IMG/VR virus record: IMGVR_UViG_3300006802_000106
Coordinates: 1-59,578 of that record
Length of the DNA: 59,578 nt
Reading direction: 5' to 3' (one strand)
Source: a virus
Numbering within the stretch: the stretch's first letter is position 1; the number at the start of each line of letters is the position of its first letter. The notes below the pieces were generated by a model, which was not told the origin of the DNA, searched no databases, and worked only from the letters and a program-made list of their open reading frames with translations. Shown in pieces: positions 31,943-38,243 of this stretch. A program made the translations under genes and the position numbers.

Positions 31943-31962
31943 TTTGTGACCGAGGTCACAAA
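31943..31962. promoter_or_regulatory. Early-region palindrome, copy 9
   Basis: TTTGTGACCGAGGTCACAAA, arms TTTGTGAC/GTCACAAA with a 4-nt centre. It is followed by AACACGAAAGGACCAACGAC and the MoxR gene start. It is the last copy in the window; none was seen downstream. Confidence 0.8.
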
Positions 31963-31981
31963 ACACGAAAGGACCAACGAC

Positions 31982-33049
31982 ATGAGTACCGTCACCAGCG
32001 CGAATTTCGGCATGGACACGATCACCATGCGGGAGCTTCCTACCTACCTTTACTACGTCACCTACACCCGGCGTCGTCCGGTCATGCTCTGGGGCGTGAT
32101 GGGTGTCGGCAAGTCGGCCGCCGTCATCCAGTTCGCCAGCTGGATCAAGGGCGTCCTCGTCGACATCCGTCTCGGCCAGTACGAGAGCATCGACCTGCGC
32201 GGCCTGCCGGACGTCAACAAGGAGAACGGCACCACCACGTGGTACGTGCCTGCGACCCTGCCGTTCAAGGGTAACCCCCTGTTCGACGAGAAGGGTCCGC
32301 CGATCATCCTGTTCCTCGACGAGATCAACGCGGCGACGCGCGGTGTCGCGGGCGTGGCCTACCAGCTGATCCGTGACCGCCGGGTCGGTGAGCACGAGCT
32401 GATGGACAATGTCATCGTCATCGCGGCCGGCAACCGCGAGAGCGACCGGGGCGTGACCGAGCGTCAGCCCGCGCCGCTGTCCAACCGCTTCAACCACGTC
32501 GAGGTCGTGCCGGACGTCGCGTCGTTCCGGGACTACGTGATCGACAAGAGCTACCCGGTCGAGGTGACCGGCTTCCTGAGCTGGATGTCGGACATGCTCT
32601 GCACCTTCGACCCGGCCAAGAACGACAAGGCGTTCGCGACCCCGAGGTCGATCGAGGAGGCGCTGCTGGACCAGATGGCTCAGGGCGTGCCCGAGGAACT
32701 CCGTTGGCGCTCCATCGCGGGCTGGGTCGGCACCGGCTGGGCGACGGCGTACCGTGGCTACCTCGACGTCTACCAGACCATGAAGGCGATGATGCCAGCG
32801 ATCATGGCGGACCCGGACCGGGCGCCGCTGCCTGAGAAGCCGGACCAGAGCTACGCCATCGTCTCGTCGATCGGCGGGCAGCTGGACAAGTCCAACGCCA
32901 ACGTCTTCTGGCGTTACGTGAAGCGGATGCCGGTCGAGTTCGCCATCCTCACGTGGCAGCTGGCGCTGAAGCGTGACGGCGATCTGGACCAGACGCCGGA
33001 GTTCATCGAGTACGGCCGGTTGCACCGCGAAGTGCTGCAGGGGAGGTAA
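31982..33049 (+). CDS. MoxR-type AAA+ ATPase (355 aa)
   Basis: The ATG at 31982 follows the AAAGGACC leader; an in-frame codon upstream lies inside the palindrome. Walker A WGVMGVGKSAA is at residues 38-47, Walker B IILFLDEIN has D113/E114, and sensor-1-like VIVIAAGNRESDRG and arginine-finger region APLSNRFNHVEV follow. This is the MoxR layout, a chaperone-like ATPase that typically works with a VWA-domain partner. The VWA-containing gene lies four bases downstream, which supports a functional pair. In bacteria such pairs remodel or mature metal enzymes or membrane complexes; the phage target is unknown. Confidence 0.8.
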   Translation: MSTVTSANFGMDTITMRELPTYLYYVTYTRRRPVMLWGVMGVGKSAAVIQFASWIKGVLVDIRLGQYESIDLRGLPDVNKENGTTTWYVPATLPFKGNPLFDEKGPPIILFLDEINAATRGVAGVAYQLIRDRRVGEHELMDNVIVIAAGNRESDRGVTERQPAPLSNRFNHVEVVPDVASFRDYVIDKSYPVEVTGFLSWMSDMLCTFDPAKNDKAFATPRSIEEALLDQMAQGVPEELRWRSIAGWVGTGWATAYRGYLDVYQTMKAMMPAIMADPDRAPLPEKPDQSYAIVSSIGGQLDKSNANVFWRYVKRMPVEFAILTWQLALKRDGDLDQTPEFIEYGRLHREVLQGR

Positions 33050-33052
33050 GCC

Positions 33053-34117
33053 ATGAACATCATGGAAAAAGCACGCGGCCGGGTGATGCTCCGGTACCCG
33101 TTCTTCGGCTTCATGCTGATCTCGGCGACCTTCATCGCCGACGACAAGATCGGCACGGCGGCGACGGATGGGGTGGTCATCCTCTATAGTCCGAAGTTCA
33201 TCGACACCCTGACCATGGACGTCGCGGCGTTCGTCATCGCCCACGAGCTGTGCCATATCATCTTTGACCACGTGGGGCGTCGCAAGGGGCGGGACCCCGC
33301 GCGGTGGAACGATGCCTGCGACTACGCGATCAACATCATGCTCAAGGACTACGGCTTCACGCTCTGGTCCGAGTGCCTGCTGAACGAGAAGTATCGCGGG
33401 TGGTCGCCGGAGCGCATCTACGACGATCTGGAGCGTCAGGGCGACAAGGCTCCCAAGAACCCCATGTCGGGGGACATGAAGCCGCGTCCGATGACCCCCG
33501 AGGAGCAGGATGCCGTGAGCCGCAAGGTGCGGTCGATGGTGGCCAAGGCGAACGTCATCGCCCGGGCCGCCGGGAAGCTGCCGGGATCGCTGGAGAAGGC
33601 GATCACCGACATCATCGACCCCAAGGTGCCGTGGGAGGAAATCCTGCGGGACAAGGCGACCCGTGTCGTCCACGAGGAGGAGAACTGGAACCGGCCCAAC
33701 CGCCGGATCAGGAACTTCAAGCTACCGTCCCTCGGCGGTCTGCGTATCGGCGAGTACATCGCCATCGGCGACACGTCCGGATCGTTCACGGCCGAGGACT
33801 ACAAGAAGGCGGCCGGCGCCATCCAAGCGGCCCGGGACGCCGTCAACCCCTCACGTATCAGGGTGATCTGGGGGGACACCAAGGTGCAGCGAGAGGAGGT
33901 GTTCGAGCAGGGCGACCCGCTGATCTTCCACCCCAAGGGTGGCGGCGGGACGGACATGCGGGTGATGCTGAAGCATGCCGAGCAGTTCGAGCCCGCGTTC
34001 GTCGTCCTGTTCACCGACGGCGGCACGCCGTGGCCGGAGGTCGAGCCGCCTTACCCGCTGGTCGTATGCTGTTCGACGGACCTGCCGGTACCGGTCGGGG
34101 AGGTGATCAGGGTTTGA
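33053..34117 (+). CDS. Putative metallopeptidase with VWA-like domain (354 aa)
   Basis: The N-terminal half carries AAFVIAHELCHIIFDHVGRR (H64, E65, H68), an HEXXH zinc motif, followed by ARWNDACDYAINIML. The C-terminal half has IAIGDTSGSFTAEDYKKAA, a MIDAS-like D-x-S-x-S motif, and PAFVVLFTDGGTPWPE, as in VWA domains. This matches the family of 'metallopeptidase + VWA-like' proteins (recalled as DUF2201). Such proteins are encoded next to MoxR ATPases, as here. Whether it cleaves anything is unknown; in related bacterial proteins the peptidase half may act as a scaffold. Confidence 0.75.
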   Translation: MNIMEKARGRVMLRYPFFGFMLISATFIADDKIGTAATDGVVILYSPKFIDTLTMDVAAFVIAHELCHIIFDHVGRRKGRDPARWNDACDYAINIMLKDYGFTLWSECLLNEKYRGWSPERIYDDLERQGDKAPKNPMSGDMKPRPMTPEEQDAVSRKVRSMVAKANVIARAAGKLPGSLEKAITDIIDPKVPWEEILRDKATRVVHEEENWNRPNRRIRNFKLPSLGGLRIGEYIAIGDTSGSFTAEDYKKAAGAIQAARDAVNPSRIRVIWGDTKVQREEVFEQGDPLIFHPKGGGGTDMRVMLKHAEQFEPAFVVLFTDGGTPWPEVEPPYPLVVCCSTDLPVPVGEVIRV

Positions 34118-34395
34118 CGACCAGACAGACCTACAAACTCTACGGATGGATCGGCCCTAGCGGCTGGGTTGCGTTCACAAAGCCGCAGACCGCGTTCTCC
34201 GCCGAGCATATCTACCGTTTGCGCCCGAACAACCAGCGATGGGCGGTCGTGCTGGAGGAAGCCTCTCTGACCATCATGTTGGTCGACCTCTACGAGCCGT
34301 CGCTGTCGCAGGAACCGATACCGCTGGAGTTCCCGGCCTATCGGGAATTTCCGACCTTGGACGCGGCGATCGCCGCTGGAGTAATGAGGCTCTGA
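34114..34395 (+). CDS. Small protein, unknown (93 aa)
   Basis: A TTG start at 34114 overlaps the previous stop (TTGA) with GGGGAGGTGATC at good spacing; without TTG the frame has no good start. The product begins (M)TTRQTYKLYGWIGPSGWVAF, then FSAEHIYRLRPNNQRWAVVL and ends in an AIAAGVMRL helix. It lies inside the MoxR module. Function unknown. Confidence 0.55.
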   Translation: MTTRQTYKLYGWIGPSGWVAFTKPQTAFSAEHIYRLRPNNQRWAVVLEEASLTIMLVDLYEPSLSQEPIPLEFPAYREFPTLDAAIAAGVMRL

Positions 34396-34439
34396 CGATG
34401 GCGTTTTCGACACCGCCGTTGCTGCGGCGATCCATCGAC

Positions 34440-34468
34440 TTGACACATGAAGTTACCAACCATAACAT
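34440..34468 (+). promoter_or_regulatory. Candidate promoter for the 288-residue gene
   Basis: TTGACA (34440-34445), 17-bp spacer, TAACAT (34463-34468). The sequence ACCATAAC also occurs at 43711-43718 in the promoter of the exonuclease gene. It starts the second transcript of the MoxR module. Confidence 0.55.
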
Positions 34469-34499
34469 CTGACTACTCACACATGAAAGGAACTGAACC

Positions 34500-35366
34500 A
34501 TGTCTATCGCCAACGAATGCATGATCGTGAACCTCCAGATCGGCGTCTGGGAGGGCAAGCGTCTCGACAAGGAAGCCAGCCGGGACGTCACCAACCGCGC
34601 CGGTGCCGAGGAGGACGCGGCCCGGGTCAACAAGCACCTGATCCCCAAGGACAAGCTGAAGGCCGTCACCAAGGCGCAGGGTGCCCTGCGGCTGCACTTC
34701 TACGACCGCACGGTGCCGTGGAAGGACAACGGCGACCGACTGCTGACCCGCAAGCTCTACCTCAAGTTCATCGAGGAGCACGAGAAGCTGATGAACGACT
34801 TTCGCGACGCGGTCGAGGAGTTCATCACCAAAATCTACCCGGCGTGCCGGGATCAGGCCGAGTTCCGGATGGGTTCCCTGTTCCGGCATGAGGACTACCC
34901 GCCGGCCGAGAGCCTGCGGTATCGGTTCTACGCCAACATGCAGGTCGATGTGGTTACCACCGGCAAGGACTTCCGTCTCGACATGGACGAGAAGCACGTG
35001 GCGTCCATCCGCAAGGACATGGAGCGCGAGCTGGGCGAGCGGTCGAAGGCGGCAACCATGCACGTCTACAAGCGCGTGCTGGACGAGCTGACCCACTACC
35101 ACGAGGTCACGTCCGATCCGGAGAAGGTGTTCCGCAACAGCACCGTCGAGAAGCTGGAGGACCTGATCGACATTCTGCCGGGTCTGAACATCGCCGACGA
35201 CCCGGACCTGAACGCCGTGATCGACCAGATGAAGGATACCCTGTCGGGCCGGTCGCCGGACGACCTGCGCAACAACTCGGCCGAACGCTCGGCTGCCGCC
35301 AAGGCGACCGAGGAAGTGCTGGACGTCATGAAGGGCTTCATGAACACCATGAAGGCGGCGGCGTGA
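34500..35366 (+). CDS. MoxR-module partner protein, unknown (288 aa)
   Basis: Leader GAAAGGAACTGAACC. An acidic, mostly helical protein: SIANECMIVNLQIGVWEGKR, RLDKEASRDVTNRAGAEEDA, then a basic segment and long helices (LKFIEEHEKLMNDFRDAVEE; LDELTHYHEVTSDPEKVFRN). Proteins of this kind are found beside phage MoxR/VWA gene pairs and may be the substrate or third component. No catalytic motif seen; the association is by gene order. Confidence 0.6.
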   Translation: MSIANECMIVNLQIGVWEGKRLDKEASRDVTNRAGAEEDAARVNKHLIPKDKLKAVTKAQGALRLHFYDRTVPWKDNGDRLLTRKLYLKFIEEHEKLMNDFRDAVEEFITKIYPACRDQAEFRMGSLFRHEDYPPAESLRYRFYANMQVDVVTTGKDFRLDMDEKHVASIRKDMERELGERSKAATMHVYKRVLDELTHYHEVTSDPEKVFRNSTVEKLEDLIDILPGLNIADDPDLNAVIDQMKDTLSGRSPDDLRNNSAERSAAAKATEEVLDVMKGFMNTMKAAA

Positions 35367-35566
35367 TGCCGCGCTTCACATTCACCATGCGCCAGATCGT
35401 CGAGATCGAGATCGAGGCCGCCGATCAGGAAGCTGCGGCGCGGGCCGTCGAGAAGTTCTCGGTCGACTACCGGGACAACCTCGACAGCCTGCCCGCCGTG
35501 TTGAAGGCGGACGTCAGGATGGGGCTGTCCGCTCCGAAGGAGATGACCAATGCGACCGACCATTGA
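35366..35566 (+). CDS. Small protein, unknown (66 aa)
   Basis: The ATG at 35366 overlaps the previous stop. MPRFTFTMRQIVEIEIEAAD, a helix (QEAAARAVEKFSVDYRDNLD) and DVRMGLSAPKEMTNATDH: a compact beta-alpha layout like those of the small genes at 25089 and 29936. It overlaps the next gene. Unknown. Confidence 0.6.
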   Translation: MPRFTFTMRQIVEIEIEAADQEAAARAVEKFSVDYRDNLDSLPAVLKADVRMGLSAPKEMTNATDH

Positions 35567-35831
35567 GCAGATGACGCAGGAAGTCCACGAGCGGACCCGG
35601 CGGATCGAGACCCAGCTCTACCGGGTGGCCGAGGCGATTGGCCTCAGTCCACCCGGGTCCAAGCCTGTCTGGACGCCCTACCGGGTGGACATCCCGACCC
35701 CAAGCGTGTCGCTCAAGGACATCCTCGCCGTCATACCGGAGAGCGTACTCGACGGCCCGGCTCGGACGATCGGCATCTGGATCGCCGACACCAGACTGAC
35801 CAGTATCAACGTGGGCCGAGCGGCCACATAA
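35550..35831 (+). CDS. Small protein, unknown (93 aa)
   Basis: The ATG at 35550 overlaps the previous gene by 17 bases. The product has a helical N-terminus (TIEQMTQEVHERTRRIETQL) and a Pro/Ser-rich middle with TRTI-type strands near the end (GPARTIGIWIADTRLTSINV). Function unknown. Confidence 0.55.
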   Translation: MRPTIEQMTQEVHERTRRIETQLYRVAEAIGLSPPGSKPVWTPYRVDIPTPSVSLKDILAVIPESVLDGPARTIGIWIADTRLTSINVGRAAT

Positions 35832-35845
35832 CCGAGGAGAAGAAC

Positions 35846-36070
35846 GTGCCTGACGCAGAACGAGTGGAGATGATCAACGGCATGCCGGCGGCCGAGTGGA
35901 ACTGCCGGTTCAACCCGGACGGTTCGCGGCGTGAGCCGAAAGCCGCCAAGCCGGCGACCACCAAGAAGACGACCACCAAGAAGACGACCCCGAAAAAGCC
36001 TGCCGCCAAGGTGGCGCCGAAGCCGGGGCCGGCAGTCCCGGACGACGGCGTCAAGTCCGACGCGACCTGA
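35846..36070 (+). CDS. Lys/Thr/Pro-rich histone-H1-like small protein (74 aa)
   Basis: A GTG start after GAGGAGAAGAAC. An N-terminal 30 residues (VPDAERVEMINGMPAAEWNC) lead into a highly basic tail with AKPATTKKTTTKKTTPKKPA and AKVAPKPGP before an acidic end. The basic tail resembles histone H1-like or DNA-compacting tails. It may bind DNA or RNA; that is inferred from composition. A terminator-like hairpin follows. Confidence 0.6.
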   Translation: MPDAERVEMINGMPAAEWNCRFNPDGSRREPKAAKPATTKKTTTKKTTPKKPAAKVAPKPGPAVPDDGVKSDAT

Positions 36071-36079
36071 CAAGTGGCA

Positions 36080-36103
36080 GGGACCCGGCCCAGTCCGGGT
36101 CCC
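36080..36103 (+). terminator. Hairpin after the basic protein gene
   Basis: GGGACCCGG (36080-36088) pairs perfectly with CCGGGTCCC (36095-36103) around a 6-nt loop. It is followed by a T-poor sequence (GCGCTCCTTGCGCTTTCTC), so termination would be weak or rho-dependent. The 147 bp from here to 36250 hold no convincing gene. Confidence 0.55.
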
Positions 36104-36250
36104 GCGCTCCTTGCGCTTTCTCTGGGCATGCGTCACAGTATCGCCACACAATCACCGAAATCCGGGTGTTTATATGCCTATGCGGTCGACGCCGAACCTC
36201 GCTTGTGCTACCTCTGACCACTGGGCACACTTCAGCGGCAGGGGCGTACC

Positions 36251-36544
36251 GTGGAGTTCGACTGGCAGAGCGCGTTCAACATCCTCGCCGGGATTGCCGG
36301 TGTCTTCGGTTCGTTCCTTCTCTACTCCAGTTGGGAGGCAGTCAAGGAGCTGCGGCAGGAATTGAAGGAGGTCCAGATGCTTGTCGCTGGACAGTACATC
36401 ACCCGAGCTGAGCATGCCGAAGCCCAGAAGGCGACGACGGAGGTTCTCCGCACCATCCGGGCCGAGCAGCGTGAGACCAACGACAAGTTGTTCGCGAAGC
36501 TCGACGAGATCGCCAAGGAAGTGCGCAGTCCGGGCCAGCATTAA
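36251..36544 (+). CDS. Membrane-anchored coiled-coil protein (97 aa)
   Basis: A GTG start (no ATG available upstream in a sensible place). Residues 10-28 (NILAGIAGVFGSFLLYSSW) form a membrane helix, followed by a long amphipathic coil (KELRQELKEVQMLVAGQYIT; QRETNDKLFAKLDEIAKEVR). It sits a few hundred bases before the endolysin gene, so a role in lysis (holin or pinholin partner) is possible. One membrane helix plus a cytosolic coil would fit a class III holin only loosely. Function not certain. Confidence 0.6.
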   Translation: MEFDWQSAFNILAGIAGVFGSFLLYSSWEAVKELRQELKEVQMLVAGQYITRAEHAEAQKATTEVLRTIRAEQRETNDKLFAKLDEIAKEVRSPGQH

Positions 36545-36547
36545 CGG

Positions 36548-36592
36548 TTTACACTGGAATGTTCTGGCGTTAAGGTACAGGTTCAGAACCTG
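36548..36592 (+). promoter_or_regulatory. Candidate promoter with perfect 15-bp palindrome
   Basis: TTTACA (36548-36553), 17-bp spacer, TAAGGT (36571-36576). Downstream lies the perfect palindrome CAGGTTCAGAACCTG (36578-36592), just before the GTG at 36613. Related palindromes lie at 31877 and 40224. Confidence 0.5.
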
Positions 36593-36612
36593 ACACCACG
36601 TCGGAGCAACCG

Positions 36613-36909
36613 GTGACACAAGTCCACAACGACATCCCTATCCCGCGCAAGACCATCCCGAACCGATCCCGATGGAAATTCCCCTACGCCACCATGAACG
36701 TGGGGGACAGCTTCTTCCAGCCGTGCCCTACCAAGTCGAGGCGAGGGTCTATCAGCACCCACACGTCCGAGACCGCCCGGAACCTTGGACGCAGGTTCGT
36801 CACCCGGTCCTGCTGGGTGAAGCCGGGCAAGGCCGACGGCGACTGGGTAGCGGCGGAGAAGGGTGAGAAGGGCGCAGTGGCGGGTGTCGGCGTCTGGAGA
36901 ACCGAATGA
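36613..36909 (+). CDS. Small conserved phage protein, MxVGDSFF family (98 aa)
   Basis: The product has NDIPIPRKTIPNRSRWKFPY, then ATMNVGDSFFQPCPTK and a C-terminal FVTRSCWVKPGKADGDWV..GVWRTE. The same layout (IPIPP..., YPFSRMEVGDSF, ..TRQVDGGLRIWRIK) occurs in the product at 44307-44549. It is a paralogous pair of a family common in Gram-negative phages (recalled as DUF7303). Function unknown. It overlaps the next gene as ATGA. Confidence 0.65.
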   Translation: MTQVHNDIPIPRKTIPNRSRWKFPYATMNVGDSFFQPCPTKSRRGSISTHTSETARNLGRRFVTRSCWVKPGKADGDWVAAEKGEKGAVAGVGVWRTE

Positions 36910-37295
36910 CGGGAAACTACGCCGAGGAGTACACTGCCGGCCGCAAGGACGACGCGGACAAGCCGCGTACCGATTTGATCGACAGCTACGCCATGACGGA
37001 GCTGGCCAAGGTGCTGACCTTCGGCGCGCAGAAGTATGCGCCGCACAACTGGCGCAGCGGGATCAACGTCTCACGTCTGATCGCAGCGGCCAGCCGACAT
37101 CTTCTAGCACTGAACGCCGGTGAGGATGTCGACGAAGAAACCGGCCTGTCGCACGCGGCGCACGCCATGTGTTGCTGCATGTTCCTCGTCTGGACGCTGA
37201 AGTACAAGCCGGAGTACGATGACCGCTGGAGACCGGAACCGGATTACGATCAGTCGATGCGCGAGTTCTTTGAGTTGGAGTTTCCACAGACATGA
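36906..37295 (+). CDS. Probable dATP/dGTP diphosphohydrolase-type protein (129 aa)
   Basis: The sequence GRKDDADKPRTDLIDSYAMT, then ELAKVLTFGAQKYAPHNWRS, followed by SRLIAAASRHLLALNAGEDV and ETGLSHAAHAMCC..LVW matches a family (recalled as DUF5664) now often annotated as dATP/dGTP diphosphohydrolase, distantly related to MazG/phosphohydrolase folds. It would adjust dNTP pools during replication. Biochemical activity of this member is unproven. It overlaps the endolysin start. Confidence 0.7.
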   Translation: MTGNYAEEYTAGRKDDADKPRTDLIDSYAMTELAKVLTFGAQKYAPHNWRSGINVSRLIAAASRHLLALNAGEDVDEETGLSHAAHAMCCCMFLVWTLKYKPEYDDRWRPEPDYDQSMREFFELEFPQT

Positions 37296-38209
37296 TCAAC
37301 CGTACGGTCTTTTACGATGCGATCCGCCACGACCCGTTCCCGGGCACGCTGGCGCCAAGCCGGGTCGAGGGCATCGAGGCGATCCTGAACGCGTGGGAAA
37401 GCCGATACGATTACGATACCGGAGACATCCGGCATCTGGCCAATGTACTGGCTCAGACCTTCCACGAGACCGGCGCCCGGATGGCCCCGGTACGTGAGGG
37501 GTTCGCGACAACGGACGGCGTCGCGCGCAAGATTGTCAAGGACCGCCCATACGGTAAACCGGTGAACGGTCACGTCTACTATGGACGCGGGCTAATCCAG
37601 ATCACGTGGGACTACAACTACGCCAAGCTCGGCACGGCTCTCGGGATCGATCTGGTGGACAACCCTGACCTAGCGCTCAAGATGAGCGTTGCAGTCGACA
37701 TCCTGTTTCTCGGGATGATCGACGGCTTGTTCACCGGCGTCGGGCTGAGCCGCTATTTCAACGAGACGACGGACGATCCGCTCGGCGCCCGCAAGATCGT
37801 GAACGGCACCGACAAGGCGTCACTGATCGCCGGGTACCACGCGCAGTTTCTGGCGGCCCTGCAGGCGGCGACCGCACCAACTACACCGGTCGAGGTGACG
37901 AACTACCGGGAACCAGCAACGTCTGCTGCGGCACCCATGGGGCGCAGCGCGGCAGCGTACTATCCGGAGGACCGGAAGCCTGCCTATGCCAGCAAGACGC
38001 AGTGGGCGGGCACCGTGGCCACCGTGAGCGGCGGTGCGACGGCGGTCGGCTCGGCGGCACGCGCCATCGACCCGCGCGGTGGGTTCTCGGCGTTCGTTAT
38101 GGACAACCCGTGGGTCTTCGTAGCCCTCGGGACGCTGATCGTCGTGGCCGGTAGCTTCCTGCTGTGGAAGTGGCTCGACGAGCGCAAGAAGCAACTGAAC
38201 CAGACCTGA
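37292..38209 (+). CDS. GH19-type endolysin with C-terminal membrane helix (305 aa)
   Basis: The N-terminal 190 residues form a GH19 chitinase/lysozyme-like domain: NVLAQTFHETGARMAPVREG with the likely catalytic Glu59, then YGKPVNGHVYYGRGLIQITW and YNYAKLGTALGIDLVDNP. A Thr/Ala/Pro linker follows, then residues about 275-297 (WVFVALGTLIVVAGSFLLWK) form a membrane helix and a basic end (DERKKQLNQT). The C-terminal membrane anchor is unusual for an endolysin: it would tether the enzyme until the membrane is depolarised or the enzyme is released. It probably degrades peptidoglycan. Confidence 0.8.
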   Translation: MINRTVFYDAIRHDPFPGTLAPSRVEGIEAILNAWESRYDYDTGDIRHLANVLAQTFHETGARMAPVREGFATTDGVARKIVKDRPYGKPVNGHVYYGRGLIQITWDYNYAKLGTALGIDLVDNPDLALKMSVAVDILFLGMIDGLFTGVGLSRYFNETTDDPLGARKIVNGTDKASLIAGYHAQFLAALQAATAPTTPVEVTNYREPATSAAAPMGRSAAAYYPEDRKPAYASKTQWAGTVATVSGGATAVGSAARAIDPRGGFSAFVMDNPWVFVALGTLIVVAGSFLLWKWLDERKKQLNQT

Positions 38210-38243
38210 CGGTCACACCATAGTCTGACTGGGAGACGACTGC

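Noticed and set aside
26274-31962. CRP-type (TGTGA-N6-TCACA) binding sites
   Set aside because: Only the copies at 26274 and 31943 have the 6-bp centre; others have 5, and arms change to TGTTA, so they belong to a wider family and not to CRP sites specifically.
31916-33673. Minus-strand ORF of 585 codons opposite the MoxR gene
   Set aside because: Shadow of the ATPase and VWA genes; starts and ends without signals.
34398-34472. 24-codon ORF starting ATGGCGTTTTCG
   Set aside because: Overlaps the promoter at 34440 and has no ribosome-binding site; probably chance.
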